A model generated the notes under the pieces. That model did not search any database. It was not told the DNA's origin and saw nothing but the letters and a program-made list of their open reading frames with translations. From assembly GCF_001570885.1 (NCBI RefSeq), contig NZ_BCSN01000001.1, positions 116,386 to 180,385 on the forward strand: a DNA stretch of 64,000 nucleotides, in the 5' to 3' direction. Below, piece by piece: positions 1-8,881 of the stretch (positions are counted from its first letter, which is position 1; each line of letters begins with the position of its first letter). This DNA comes from Micrococcus lylae NBRC 15355. Lineage in GTDB: Bacteria; Actinomycetota; Actinomycetes; Actinomycetales; Micrococcaceae. The translations under genes and the position numbers were made by a program.

Positions 1-317
1 TCCGGGGTGGCGGTGCCCTCGGCGAAGGCGTCGTTCACGTCGTCCGGCCAGGAGCGCTCATAGCCGTAGTGGAGCAGGGACCAGGCGTCCTTGGGGTAGT
101 AGGTCTCGTCGAAGACCAGCCGGTCCGGGAAGTCCAGGGCCGTGAACCGCATGACGCCCGCCGCCAGCGCGATGAGCAGCGGGACGACCCAGTCCCATCT
201 CGTCATCGCCGCCGTCGGCACGTCGAGGCGGGCGCGCAGCGCTGCCTCGGAGAACGGGTCGCCGGCGCGCGCGCCGGTCAGGGCACGGGAGGGCGGGGCG
301 ACGGAGGTTCGGGGCAC
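1..317 (-). CDS. pmt: Dolichyl-phosphate-mannose-protein mannosyltransferase, N-terminal part (runs off the window)
   Basis: Only the first 105 codons are present. Translation from the GTG at 317 gives a short basic/Pro-rich leader, a hydrophobic first membrane segment (about residues 40-55) and the motif VFDETYYPKDAWSLL followed by GYERSWP, the hallmark of the first extracytoplasmic loop of PMT-family (GT39) enzymes, where the acidic residues are catalytic. The enzyme transfers mannose from polyprenyl-phosphate-mannose to secreted proteins at the membrane. An in-frame TAG lies four codons before the GTG, so the start is well fixed. A -10 hexamer (324-329) sits 6 nt upstream, implying a leaderless mRNA. 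Divergent from rsmI, as in other actinobacteria. Confidence 0.9.
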   Translation of the reverse strand, partial: MPRTSVAPPSRALTGARAGDPFSEAALRARLDVPTAAMTRWDWVVPLLIALAAGVMRFTALDFPDRLVFDETYYPKDAWSLLHYGYERSWPDDVNDAFAEGTATP

Positions 318-323
318 CCTGCC

Positions 324-329
324 ATGCTA
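324..329 (-). promoter_or_regulatory. -10 element for leaderless pmt
   Basis: Reads TAGCAT on the minus strand, with 6 nt to the GTG start at 317. It matches the TAnnnT actinobacterial -10 pattern and the spacing seen at seven other genes in this window. Confidence 0.5.
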
Positions 330-352
330 CGGGGCCGGGCGCGTGCGGCGGC

Positions 353-358
353 TAGAGT
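353..358 (+). promoter_or_regulatory. Candidate -10 element of rsmI
   Basis: TAGAGT lies about 97 nt upstream of the rsmI ATG, in the divergent pmt/rsmI spacer. It would give a leadered transcript carrying the purine-rich Shine-Dalgarno sequence at 442-449. No convincing -35 is visible. Confidence 0.4.
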
Positions 359-455
359 GCGGCGCAGACAGTGTTGGACGACGACGGCACGCGCCTGTGC
401 CTGCCACGACGCCGTGGGTACAGGCCGGCCCTGCCGGCGACAGGGAGGAACACGC

Positions 456-1307
456 ATGACCGGACAGCTGATCCTCGCGGCCACGCCGATCGGGAACCTC
501 GGCGACGCCACCGACCGGCTGCGCGAGGTGCTCGCCACTGCGGACGTGGTGGCGGCGGAGGACACCCGCATGGCCCGGCAGCTGTGCCGGAAGCTCGGCG
601 TGACCCCGGCCGGGCGGCTTATGGCGCACCACGAGCACAACGAGGCCGCCTCCGCCCAGGGGCTGCTGGCTCTGGTGCGGGACGGGGCCACCGTGGCCGT
701 GGTGACCGACGCCGGCATGCCGACCGTCTCCGATCCGGGCCACCGGCTGGTGGCCGCCGCCGCGGCCGAGGGGCTGGCCGTGACCTGCGCGCCGGGGGCC
801 AGCGCCGTGACGACGGCGCTGGCCCTGTCCGGGCTCCCGACGGACCGCTTCGCCTTCGACGGCTTCGTCCCGCGCAAGGCGGGGGAGCGGACCCGCGCCT
901 TCGAGCAGATCCGCACCGAGCAGCGGACCGTGGTGTTCTTCGAGTCCCCGCAGCGGATCACGGCGGCGCTGGAGTCCCTCGTGGAGGTGCTCGGAGCGGA
1001 CCGCCCCGCCTGCGTGGCCCGCGAGCTGACGAAGCTGCACGAGGAGATCGTCCGCGGCACCGTCGGCGAGCTGCTGGACTGGGCCCGTGAGCGTCAGGCG
1101 GGCGAGGGCATCCGCGGTGAGATCGTCCTCGTCGTCGGCCCCGGTGCCGAGGCGGAGGCGACGAGCCTGCAGGAGCTGGTGGCCGTCGTCGAGCAGAGGG
1201 TTGCCGACGGCGAGCGGATGAAGCAGGCCGCCGCCGAGGTGGCGGCCGCCCACGGCGTGCGCAAGAACGAGCTGTACGACGCGGTGCTGGCGGCCCGGAA
1301 AGGCTGA
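456..1307 (+). CDS. rsmI: 16S rRNA (cytidine(1402)-2'-O)-methyltransferase RsmI
   Basis: 283 aa, the usual size. Methylates the 2'-OH of C1402 in the 16S rRNA decoding centre using S-adenosylmethionine. The N-terminus LILAATPIGNLGD and the following AAEDTRMARQL are the tetrapyrrole-methylase-fold signature of RsmI; VVTDAGMPTVSDPG (about residues 83-96) is the SAM-binding loop. The ATG at 456 is chosen because of the AGGGAGGA Shine-Dalgarno at 442-449 and the conserved N-terminus; the frame stays open further upstream but that stretch is low-complexity shadow coding. Divergent from pmt, an arrangement conserved in actinobacteria. Confidence 0.95.
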   Translation: MTGQLILAATPIGNLGDATDRLREVLATADVVAAEDTRMARQLCRKLGVTPAGRLMAHHEHNEAASAQGLLALVRDGATVAVVTDAGMPTVSDPGHRLVAAAAAEGLAVTCAPGASAVTTALALSGLPTDRFAFDGFVPRKAGERTRAFEQIRTEQRTVVFFESPQRITAALESLVEVLGADRPACVARELTKLHEEIVRGTVGELLDWARERQAGEGIRGEIVLVVGPGAEAEATSLQELVAVVEQRVADGERMKQAAAEVAAAHGVRKNELYDAVLAARKG

Positions 1308-1375
1308 GCCGGTCCCTGCGGCGTCGGGAGTGCCCGAGCGTCGGACAGCCGTGGGGCACAGGCCCTGTCGGTCAG

Positions 1376-1381
1376 TAGGAT
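1376..1381 (+). promoter_or_regulatory. Candidate -10 of the semialdehyde dehydrogenase gene
   Basis: TAGGAT in the 199-nt spacer between rsmI and the dehydrogenase, about 125 nt before its ATG. The spacer shows no other recognisable element. Confidence 0.3.
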
Positions 1382-1506
1382 GCGCGGTAGAGGCCCCGGA
1401 GGGAGCGGGCGCCGGGAATGAGCCCGGCCCGGCCCGCCGTTGGAGCTGACAGGCAAGCGGCCGCCGCGGCAGGCGAGCCGACGACCCCGTGTGAGAGAGG
1501 TGCACC

Positions 1507-2988
1507 ATGACCGTGACCGCCGAACGTGAGAAGGCCCTGCTGGAGTCCGTCCCGAAGGGCCTGCTGATCGACGGAGAGTGGCGTGAGGCCTCCTCCGACA
1601 CGACCTTCGACGTGAAGGACCCGGCCACCGGCGAGGTCCTCGCCTCCCTGCAGGACGGCGGCTCGGACGACGCGATGGCCGCCTTCGACGCCGCCTGCGC
1701 CGCACAGAAGGACTGGGCCCGCACCCCGGCCAAGGAACGGGCGGACATCCTGCGCCGCGCCTACGACATGATCAACGAGCGCGCCGAGGACTTCGCGCTG
1801 CTGATGACCCTCGAGATGGGCAAGCCCCTGGCCGAGGCCCGCGGCGAGGTCACCTACGGCAACGGGTTCCTGCGCTGGTTCTCCGAGGAGGCCGTGCGCC
1901 ACTACGGCCGTACCGTGAACGGCCCCGAGGGCACCCTGCGCATGCAGGTGAACCACAAGCCGGTCGGCCCCTGCCTGCTGATCACCCCCTGGAACTTCCC
2001 GCTGGCCATGGCCACCCGCAAGGTCGGCCCCGCCGTCGCCGCCGGCTGCACCATGGTGCTCAAGGCCGCCAAGCTCACCCCGCTGACCACCCAGCTGTTC
2101 GCGCAGGTCATGCAGGAGGCCGGCCTGCCCAAGGGCGTGCTCAACGTGGTCTCCGGCTCCTCCGCCTCCGCGATCTCCGGGCCCATCCTCGAGGACCCGC
2201 GCCTGCGCAAGGTCTCCTTCACCGGCTCCACCCCGGTGGGCGTGAAGCTGATGCAGGACGCCGCCAAGAACGTGCTGCGCACCTCCATGGAGCTCGGCGG
2301 CAACGCCCCGCTGATCGTGTTCGAGGACGCCGACCTCGACGCCGCGGTGGAGGGCGCCTTCGCCGCCAAGATGCGCAACATGGGCGAGGCCTGCACCGCC
2401 GCCAACCGCTTCCTCGTCCACGAGGACGTGGCCGAGGAGTTCACGAAGAAGTTCGTGGCCAGGCTCGAGGCCCTCAAGCCGCTGCGCGGCACCGACCCGG
2501 ACTCCACCCTCGGCCCGATCGTGGACGAGGGCGCCCGCGATGACATCCACGCGCTCGTCACCGAGGCCGTGGAAGCCGGCGGCGAGGTGCTCACCGGCGG
2601 CGACAAGGTCGAGGGCCCGGGCTACTTCTACCAGCCCACCGCACTCAAGGTGGACAAGGACAACCCGATCCTGAAGCAGGAGATCTTCGGCCCCGTGGCC
2701 CCGATCGTCACCTTCTCCACCGAGGAGGAGGCCATCGAGATGGCCAACGACACCGAGTACGGCCTGGCGTCCTACATCTTCTCCAAGGACTACACCCGCA
2801 TGTACCGGGTCTCCGAGCAGATCGAGTTCGGCCTGGTGGGCTACAACGCCGGCGTGATCTCCAACCCGGCGGCCCCGTTCGGCGGCGTCAAGCAGTCCGG
2901 CCTCGGCCGCGAGGGCGGCGCCGAGGGCATCGAGGAGTACACCACCGTCCAGTACATCGGCATCGCCGACCCGTACGCGGGCAAGTGA
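1507..2988 (+). CDS. gabD: NAD(P)-dependent succinate-semialdehyde dehydrogenase
   Basis: 493 aa aldehyde dehydrogenase. Likely oxidises succinate semialdehyde to succinate (GABA shunt or an alternative TCA route) in the cytosol. Visible family features: PWNFP at residues 161-165, coenzyme-binding FTGSTPVG near 238-245, general-base Glu262 in MELGGNAP, catalytic Cys296 in GEACTAANR and a C-terminal PFGGVKQSGLGREGG motif. The GE-AC context and overall length fit the SSADH branch, but substrate assignment within the superfamily is inference. Preceded by GAGAGG about 4 nt before the ATG. Monocistronic: a strong hairpin follows at 3039-3072. It lies between rsmI and tatD as a lineage-specific insertion in an otherwise conserved order. 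Confidence 0.88.
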   Translation: MTVTAEREKALLESVPKGLLIDGEWREASSDTTFDVKDPATGEVLASLQDGGSDDAMAAFDAACAAQKDWARTPAKERADILRRAYDMINERAEDFALLMTLEMGKPLAEARGEVTYGNGFLRWFSEEAVRHYGRTVNGPEGTLRMQVNHKPVGPCLLITPWNFPLAMATRKVGPAVAAGCTMVLKAAKLTPLTTQLFAQVMQEAGLPKGVLNVVSGSSASAISGPILEDPRLRKVSFTGSTPVGVKLMQDAAKNVLRTSMELGGNAPLIVFEDADLDAAVEGAFAAKMRNMGEACTAANRFLVHEDVAEEFTKKFVARLEALKPLRGTDPDSTLGPIVDEGARDDIHALVTEAVEAGGEVLTGGDKVEGPGYFYQPTALKVDKDNPILKQEIFGPVAPIVTFSTEEEAIEMANDTEYGLASYIFSKDYTRMYRVSEQIEFGLVGYNAGVISNPAAPFGGVKQSGLGREGGAEGIEEYTTVQYIGIADPYAGK

Positions 2989-3038
2989 TGCGCTGACCGG
3001 CTGCGCTGTTGTGCTGACCCGCCGCACAGCAACCGAGA

Positions 3039-3072
3039 CCACGGCCCCCGGAGGAGACTCCGGGGGCCGTGG
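3039..3072 (+). terminator. Hairpin terminator after the semialdehyde dehydrogenase gene
   Basis: Perfect 15-bp stem (3039-3053 with 3058-3072) and a 4-nt loop, very GC-rich, without a strong U tract, as is common in high-GC actinobacteria. It ends 6 nt before the -10 of tatD, cleanly separating the two units. Confidence 0.75.
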
Positions 3073-3078
3073 CCGTCC

Positions 3079-3084
3079 TAGAGT
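3079..3084 (+). promoter_or_regulatory. -10 element for leaderless tatD
   Basis: TAGAGT with exactly 7 nt to the ATG at 3092. No Shine-Dalgarno is present, which supports a leaderless transcript. Confidence 0.6.
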
Positions 3085-3091
3085 GGGCCGC

Positions 3092-4069
3092 ATGCCCACT
3101 GAACTGAGCCCCGACCACGCCGAGCCGCCCTCGGTCCCCGAGGCCTACCTGCCCCGGCAGGCCGAAGCCCCGGCCGGCGACGGTCCCCGCCGCGACGAGA
3201 AGGACGAGAAGACGGGCCGGAAGCGCCGCCTCGAGTATCCACCCGCGCCGGAGCCGCTGCCGGTGCCCGTGGTGGACAACCACACCCACCTGGACTTCCG
3301 CGACGGCCTGGTGACCGTCACGCCGTCGCAGGCGATGGACGCGGCCGAGGCCGTGGGCGTCCGCGGCGCCGTGCAGGTGGGCTGCGATGTGGCCTCGGCC
3401 CGCTTCACCGTCGAGTCCATCGAGGCGGACCCGCGGCTGCTCGGCGCCGTGGCCATCCACCCGAACGACGCCGCACGGCACGCCGAGCGCGGGTCCCTGG
3501 ACGAGGCGCTCGCCGAGATCGAGCTCCTCGCGGCACATCCGCGGGTCCGCGCCGTGGGGGAGACCGGCCTGGACTACTTCCGCACACGCGATGAGGCCGG
3601 TCATGCCGTCCAACAGGAGTCCTTCCGCTGGCACATCCGGCTCGCCCGCACCCTGGGCAAGGCACTGCAGATCCATGACCGCGACGCCCACGACGACGTC
3701 GTCCGCATCCTGCTGGAGGAACAGGGCGCAGGAGGGCTCCCGGAGAAGGTCGTGTTCCACTGCTTCTCCGGCGAGGTCGACCTGGCACGCATCTGCAACG
3801 AACACGGCTGGCACATGTCCTTCGCCGGCCCGGTGACGTTCAAGGCCAACGACGCCCTGCGCGAAGCCCTCCCCGAGGCCCGCGAGGACCTGCTGCTCGT
3901 CGAGACCGACGCGCCCTTCCTGACGCCGCACCCGTACCGGGGGCGCCCCAACGCCCCCTACCTGGTGCCGTACACCCTGCGGCACATGGCGCAGGTGCGC
4001 GGGACGGACGTGGACGACCTCGCCCGTGCGATCGACGCGAACACGACGGCGGTGTACGGAGAGTTCTGA
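3092..4069 (+). CDS. tatD: TatD family hydrolase (metal-dependent DNase)
   Basis: 325 aa. TIM-barrel metal hydrolase of the TatD family (3'-5' exonuclease or DNA-repair type activity in characterised members). Metal ligands are all visible: HTHLD (HxH), Glu in AVGETGLDYFR, His in ALQIHDRDA, His in VFHCFSG and Asp in LLVETDAPFLTP. An acidic/basic N-terminal extension of about 60 residues precedes the barrel. Start chosen from the -10 hexamer 7 nt upstream. In many actinobacteria tatD directly precedes rpfB-ksgA-ispE; here a transglutaminase/DUF58/MoxR operon on the other strand is inserted between tatD and the rpf gene. Transcription ends at the hairpin at 4098-4131. Confidence 0.92.
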   Translation: MPTELSPDHAEPPSVPEAYLPRQAEAPAGDGPRRDEKDEKTGRKRRLEYPPAPEPLPVPVVDNHTHLDFRDGLVTVTPSQAMDAAEAVGVRGAVQVGCDVASARFTVESIEADPRLLGAVAIHPNDAARHAERGSLDEALAEIELLAAHPRVRAVGETGLDYFRTRDEAGHAVQQESFRWHIRLARTLGKALQIHDRDAHDDVVRILLEEQGAGGLPEKVVFHCFSGEVDLARICNEHGWHMSFAGPVTFKANDALREALPEAREDLLLVETDAPFLTPHPYRGRPNAPYLVPYTLRHMAQVRGTDVDDLARAIDANTTAVYGEF

Positions 4070-4097
4070 CGGGCCGGGGTCCGTCCGGCGCACCGGT

Positions 4098-4131
4098 CGA
4101 GGGCCCTGGGACGTTCCGCCCAGGGCCCTCG
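4098..4131. terminator. Bidirectional terminator between tatD and the transglutaminase gene
   Basis: Perfect 13-bp inverted repeat (4098-4110 with 4119-4131), 8-nt loop, in an 85-nt gap between convergent genes. It can serve both strands. Confidence 0.7.
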
Positions 4132-4154
4132 GTGCTTCCGTCACCGGCCGGGCA

Positions 4155-6518
4155 TCAGTCCCTCTTCCGCTCCTTCTTCGCCTCGTCCATCGCCTCGACG
4201 ACGGCACCGGCCGCCGCCGAGACCGCGGCAGGATCCGTGGGGGCCGGGCTGGTGGACGGCGCGTAGCGGGCCCACTGGACCGCAGACCGGACGGTGTCCA
4301 TCTCCTCCTGGCGCTCCGGCACGAGGGCCACCCACGCGGCGGCCGCCGCGGCCTCGGCCTGGGAGGGGCCCTGCCGGACCTTCGAACGGGCTGCGGTGTC
4401 CCGTACCTCGGCCCAGGCGGCCAGCACGCGGGCACGTGCCTGGTCCTCGCCCTCCCACGGGCCCTCCAGACGCCGCCGCCGACGGCGCCTGCGCCACCAG
4501 GCAGGCCCGAAGATCGCCGCGGCGACCACGGCCACGAGCAGGAGGACGCCGAGCACGATGCCGACCACACGGAACACGTCGGCGGCCGAGACACCGGGCT
4601 TCTGCGGCTCGTCCCCGGCCTGCTCGGTGGACTCAGGCGACGCGGTCGGGCTCGCAGCCTCGGTGGGAGAGGGAGAGGCCGATGTGGAGGCCGAGGGCAA
4701 GATCTCGGTCGGGCTCGGCGAGGCCGGTTCGGAGGCAGACGGCGAGGCGGACTCGGACGGCAGGGCGCCGGCACCGGCACCGGCCTCCGGGTCGGTGTAG
4801 TCCGGGGCATCGGCCACGCCGGAGGTCGGCTCGAAGGCGATCCAGCCGACTCCGTCGAAGTAGACCTCCGGCCACGCGTGGGCCCGGTTCGAGGGAATGT
4901 CGGTGGGCTCACCGGCCTGACCGGTCTCCGGGGCGTAGCCGATGACGATGCGGGTCTGCAGCCCCTGCGACTCCGCCATCAGGGCGAAGGCCGAGGCGAA
5001 GTGCACGCAGTAGCCGGTGCGCTTCTGGAGGAACTGCTCCGTCATGGACAGCCCGGAGCCGTCGTAGTCGTCGTCGACGGGAGCCGTGGTGGAGTAGTCG
5101 AACTCGTCCGAACGCAGCCAGGCCTGCAGGGCGTTGGCCTTCTCCCAGTCGGAGGCGCCGCCGTCCATGACCTCCTCGGCCTGGCGGGCGAGCTCGGAGT
5201 CCTGGAGCCGGGCACGCTCGTCCGCGCTCATGCGGTCCCGGTCCGGCCCCTCCTGGTCTGTGCCAGCCGCCTGCTCAAGGTGGGCGGGCATGTCCTCGGG
5301 GGCGGCCGCGATCGCCGAGTCGATCAGCGTCAGACCGCCGGACAGACGGGTCGGCGTCGGCCGCGCGATGACGGTGTCCTGCAGCAGCGGCACCCAGTCG
5401 TCCTCGGCCGCCGGAACACGCTGGGCGCCGTTCGGCACGGGGATCCAGTCGGGGGAGAACCGGTCCAACGTCACGGTCACCTGGTCCGTGGTCTGCGGCA
5501 GCCCGGGCTGCGGGAAGGCGATCTCCTGGCGGGCGAAGGGGGCGTTGTCATCCGGACGGCGCAGGTGCCACGTGTCCGCCATGATGTCCTCCACCACGCC
5601 GGTGCGCAGGTACCGGCCGGTCCCGTCCTCGGTGGTGAGGGAGATGCCCGTGGGGCCGGGGGTGCGGCGCAGGTCCTCGCCGAGGTTCACCTCGGTGTTC
5701 AGCTGGGGACCGGAGCTCTGGCCGGACGTCCACCGCTGGCCCTCCGGAAGCAGGCCGGAGGTCAGCTGCGGCAGGGTCGCCGCGGCGACCAGCAGGGCCA
5801 GAAGGGCCGCCGCGGCGGTGCCCGCCGAGCCCAGGGCGCTGCGGACGCGCCGGGTCGGGTGCGCCAGCCACATCAGCCCCATCCAGGCGGCGGCGGCCAG
5901 CAGCATCGCCGGCAGCGGAGTCACTCCCGCGGTCACCACCGCGCCGATGACGACCAGGGTCAGCGCCGGTGCGCCGGCGAGGGTGGGCTGGTCCAGGGAG
6001 CGGGCGAGCAGCAGTGTCAGCGCGAGCGCGAGCAGCAGCACCGCGCAGGTGCTGGCGACTGCGCCTGCGGATGCGGTGATGGGCGGGGTCTCCTGCGCGA
6101 TCGTCCGGCCCAGGAGGGAGATCTCCTCCTGCAGGGCTCCGAACGTCTGTCCGGTCGGGAGGGCGCCGAGCAGCAGGGTCTCGGACCAGCCGATGCGCAG
6201 CCAGAAGACTGCGGCGACCACCGCACCGGCCAGCACGCCCAGCAGCCCTGCGGTGTCGCCGGAGGCGTCACGGTGTTCGAACCAGGCGGTCACCGGCGTC
6301 CAGGCGACGGCAAAGGCGATGCACGGCAGGAACGCGGCCCAGAACCAGGGTCCGGCGAAGAGGGCGTCCGCGGCCTGCGCCGCGGCACCGATCAGGACCA
6401 GGGACAGCAGTGCGACCGCGGCGCAGCCGAGCAGGGCACGGGGGAACGTCGGGGGCGCGTCGGCGGCCGACGCGTCGTCCTGGACCGGGGCGGAGACGGT
6501 GGGTGCGGCGGACATCAT
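4155..6518 (-). CDS. TgpA-like membrane protein with transglutaminase-like (cysteine protease-fold) domain
   Basis: 787 aa. N-terminal half carries about seven hydrophobic segments (roughly residues 30-260), then a large extracytoplasmic region with the transglutaminase core: Cys in TGYCVHFASAFALMAE (about 500) and His in NRAHAWPEVYF (about 545), followed by GWIAFEPTSG. A Ser/Pro/Thr/Ala-rich linker, another membrane segment and a basic cytoplasmic tail (DUF4129-like) complete it. Family members are envelope proteins of unknown substrate. The start overlaps the DUF58 stop by 4 bp, forming a moxR-DUF58-tgpA operon, a widespread conserved triad probably acting in envelope protein assembly or modification. 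Two ATG codons abut; the first is used here. Confidence 0.88.
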   Translation of the reverse strand: MMSAAPTVSAPVQDDASAADAPPTFPRALLGCAAVALLSLVLIGAAAQAADALFAGPWFWAAFLPCIAFAVAWTPVTAWFEHRDASGDTAGLLGVLAGAVVAAVFWLRIGWSETLLLGALPTGQTFGALQEEISLLGRTIAQETPPITASAGAVASTCAVLLLALALTLLLARSLDQPTLAGAPALTLVVIGAVVTAGVTPLPAMLLAAAAWMGLMWLAHPTRRVRSALGSAGTAAAALLALLVAAATLPQLTSGLLPEGQRWTSGQSSGPQLNTEVNLGEDLRRTPGPTGISLTTEDGTGRYLRTGVVEDIMADTWHLRRPDDNAPFARQEIAFPQPGLPQTTDQVTVTLDRFSPDWIPVPNGAQRVPAAEDDWVPLLQDTVIARPTPTRLSGGLTLIDSAIAAAPEDMPAHLEQAAGTDQEGPDRDRMSADERARLQDSELARQAEEVMDGGASDWEKANALQAWLRSDEFDYSTTAPVDDDYDGSGLSMTEQFLQKRTGYCVHFASAFALMAESQGLQTRIVIGYAPETGQAGEPTDIPSNRAHAWPEVYFDGVGWIAFEPTSGVADAPDYTDPEAGAGAGALPSESASPSASEPASPSPTEILPSASTSASPSPTEAASPTASPESTEQAGDEPQKPGVSAADVFRVVGIVLGVLLLVAVVAAAIFGPAWWRRRRRRRRLEGPWEGEDQARARVLAAWAEVRDTAARSKVRQGPSQAEAAAAAAWVALVPERQEEMDTVRSAVQWARYAPSTSPAPTDPAAVSAAAGAVVEAMDEAKKERKRD

Positions 6519-7747
6519 CGGTCTCCTCCCGTGCTCGTCAGGACGTTCCAGCCGGCAGAGCGCCAGCGGTCTGCCTCGGCGGCCGCGGCCTCGGTCACCA
6601 GCACCACGGCTCCGCGCTGCGCAGGCGCCGCAGGAGGATAGGGCGTCGAGGCGCCGACGACGGCCACGAGCATCACGGCCGCACCGTCGATGGCGTCGCG
6701 GCGCAGTGACCAGGGCGCCCCTTCATGGTCCGCGCCGTACATGTCGGTCCAGGCCGAGGCGGGGTCGAAGCGGTCGCCGGTGTGGTCCACCACGTCCACG
6801 TCCAGGTCCGTCTGGGATCGCAGGGAGTTCTCGACGGCGGCGGCGGTGGCCACGACGGCCTCCAGGGCATCGTCGGTGCTCACCTCGTGGCCGGACGGGG
6901 ACACGTGCCTCTGCGGCTCACCCGAGCCGAGGGTGCGGTCCACGAGCAGCTGGACCGGCGCTCGGTCCTCGGGCTCCTCGGCGCGCACCATGAGCTGGCC
7001 GGCGCGTGCGGTGGCGCCCCAGTGCACGCGGTGCAGGGCGTCGCCGGCCGTGTGCTCGCGCAGCCCGACGTCGTCCGGGCGCTGGGTGCGTCGATACCCG
7101 ATGGCGCGCGCCACCTGGGCCATCAGCACCCGGTCCAGGTCCGCCGGGAGAGGCCTGCGGCGCGGGCCCACCGGCAGCTCGGCCTCCTGGGGGACGGCGA
7201 TCCGCTGACGTGCGCTCCACAGGCCGAACGGTCCGGTGACGCGGCAGCGGACGGCGTCCAGCTCGTAGCGACCTCGCCAGTGGGGGAACAGGGAGAGCGC
7301 CGAGCCGCGCAACGGGGTCCACCCGCCGGCACGGGCGGAGCGCCACAGACGGCGGAGGCGTCGAGACCGAGGCGAGGGGCCGTCGTCGGGACGCAGGGAC
7401 TCGGGGAGGTACACCTCGAGGCCGGCGCCGCCGGACAGGGAGTCAGCGCGCGTGTGCACGGTGAGGTCCAGGGGCTCGAGCCGTTCGTGCAGTCCGTGCA
7501 GGCTGTCCGTGCGCGGAGCGGCCAGACCGATCCAGGACCGCTCCCAGGCGCGACGGGTGAGGACGAGCTCGACGAGTGTCAGGACCAGGGCGGCCAGCAC
7601 GAGGATCAGCAGGAACAGGCCCACCGCGATCGCCTCGCGTCGGCCCAGCACCGGGCCGAGCGCCAGGAGCACGACGCCGAGGATCATGAGCCCCACGGCG
7701 TCGGCACGGGGACGGAACCGGGGCAGCCGGGTCAGCGGCGCGCTCAT
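6515..7747 (-). CDS. DUF58 domain-containing protein
   Basis: 410 aa. Two membrane segments at about residues 17-60, then the DUF58 (von Willebrand A-like) region with the family motif YRRTQRPDDVGLREHTAGD followed by HRVHWGATARAGQLMVR. Partner of MoxR ATPases; biochemical role not established. Middle gene of a three-gene operon with 4-bp overlaps on both sides (stop/start of moxR at 7744-7747 and of tgpA at 6515-6518), indicating translational coupling and stoichiometric production. Confidence 0.88.
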   Translation of the reverse strand: MSAPLTRLPRFRPRADAVGLMILGVVLLALGPVLGRREAIAVGLFLLILVLAALVLTLVELVLTRRAWERSWIGLAAPRTDSLHGLHERLEPLDLTVHTRADSLSGGAGLEVYLPESLRPDDGPSPRSRRLRRLWRSARAGGWTPLRGSALSLFPHWRGRYELDAVRCRVTGPFGLWSARQRIAVPQEAELPVGPRRRPLPADLDRVLMAQVARAIGYRRTQRPDDVGLREHTAGDALHRVHWGATARAGQLMVRAEEPEDRAPVQLLVDRTLGSGEPQRHVSPSGHEVSTDDALEAVVATAAAVENSLRSQTDLDVDVVDHTGDRFDPASAWTDMYGADHEGAPWSLRRDAIDGAAVMLVAVVGASTPYPPAAPAQRGAVVLVTEAAAAEADRWRSAGWNVLTSTGGDR

Positions 7748-8745
7748 CGGGCGGCTCGAGCCTCGGCGCGGGAGGCGAAGGGGGCCTGGACCTGGGAGAG
7801 GACCTCGTCCACGATGCGGCGCGCCTGCGGCGAGGTGGTGTCATGGCGGACGGGTCCGTCCAGCAGCAGGCGGTGGGCCAGGACCACATGGGCCACGGCG
7901 CGCACGTCGTCCGGGACCACGTAGTCGCGGCCGCTCAGTGCGGCTTCGGCGCGGGCGGCCGACATCCACTGCACCAGCGCGCGCGGGCTCGCGCCCACGC
8001 GCACGTCGGCGTGCCGGCGGGTGGCCTGGCCGAGCGCCACGAGGTAGCGGCGCACCGGCTCGCCGACGGCGACCAGGGAGGTGGCGGCGACCAGGCTGCG
8101 GGCGGTGTCCACATCCATGACGGGCTCGACGTCGTCCTGGACGGCCGCGTCGGGGCGGTCCGGGTCGTGGGTGTGGTGGGCCAGCATCAGCACCTCGGCG
8201 TCCGTGTCCGGGTAGCCCATGGAGATGCGGGCCATGAAGCGGTCCCGCTGGGCTTCCGGCAGCGGGTACGTGCCCTGGGAGTCGGAGGGGTTCTGGGTGG
8301 CGACCACCATGAACGGGTCCGGCAGGCGGTGCGTGGTGCCGTCCACGGACACCCGGTGCTCCTCCATGGCCTCCAGGAGGGCTGCCTGCGTCTTGGCCGA
8401 GGCACGGTTGATCTCGTCCGCGATCACGAGGTGGGCGAACACCGGGCCGGGGCGGAACTGGAAGTCGTGGCGCTCCTGGTGGAACACGGAGACGCCCGTG
8501 ATGTCCGCCGGCAGCAGGTCCGGGGTGAACTGGATGCGGTTCACCTCGCCGCCGACGGCGCCGGCCAGGGTCCGGGCGAGCAGGGTCTTGCCGACGCCGG
8601 GCACGTCCTCCACCAGCAGGTGGCCGCCGGCCAGCTGTACCAGGACCGCGGTCCGGACGGCCTCGGGCTTGCCTTCGACCACCTCCTGGATCCTCGCGAT
8701 GAGGGCGTCGGTGAGCTCGGTGAAGGCGGGAGTGCCAGGGCGCAT
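7744..8745 (-). CDS. moxR: MoxR family AAA+ ATPase
   Basis: 333 aa. Walker A EDVPGVGKT at residues 46-54 and Walker B LVIADEINRA at about 106-115; then sensor-1 VVATQNP and the C-terminal lid. MoxR ATPases act as chaperones that insert or activate partner proteins, usually DUF58/VWA proteins encoded alongside. First gene of the operon; CAGGAG Shine-Dalgarno lies about 9 nt before the ATG. The 271 nt upstream to the divergent rpf gene holds promoters for both directions. Confidence 0.92.
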   Translation of the reverse strand: MRPGTPAFTELTDALIARIQEVVEGKPEAVRTAVLVQLAGGHLLVEDVPGVGKTLLARTLAGAVGGEVNRIQFTPDLLPADITGVSVFHQERHDFQFRPGPVFAHLVIADEINRASAKTQAALLEAMEEHRVSVDGTTHRLPDPFMVVATQNPSDSQGTYPLPEAQRDRFMARISMGYPDTDAEVLMLAHHTHDPDRPDAAVQDDVEPVMDVDTARSLVAATSLVAVGEPVRRYLVALGQATRRHADVRVGASPRALVQWMSAARAEAALSGRDYVVPDDVRAVAHVVLAHRLLLDGPVRHDTTSPQARRIVDEVLSQVQAPFASRAEARAAR

Positions 8746-8881
8746 GGACGTGAACTCCTGTCAGGCGGGGCCGGGGAGGTGACCGCCCGCGGGATGCGCA
8801 CGGCCTCTGTTTCGGCCAGCCTACGCCCCGTGATGTGGAACAGTTCGGACGGTGCGGTTCGTCACCGATCCTTGATCTACC

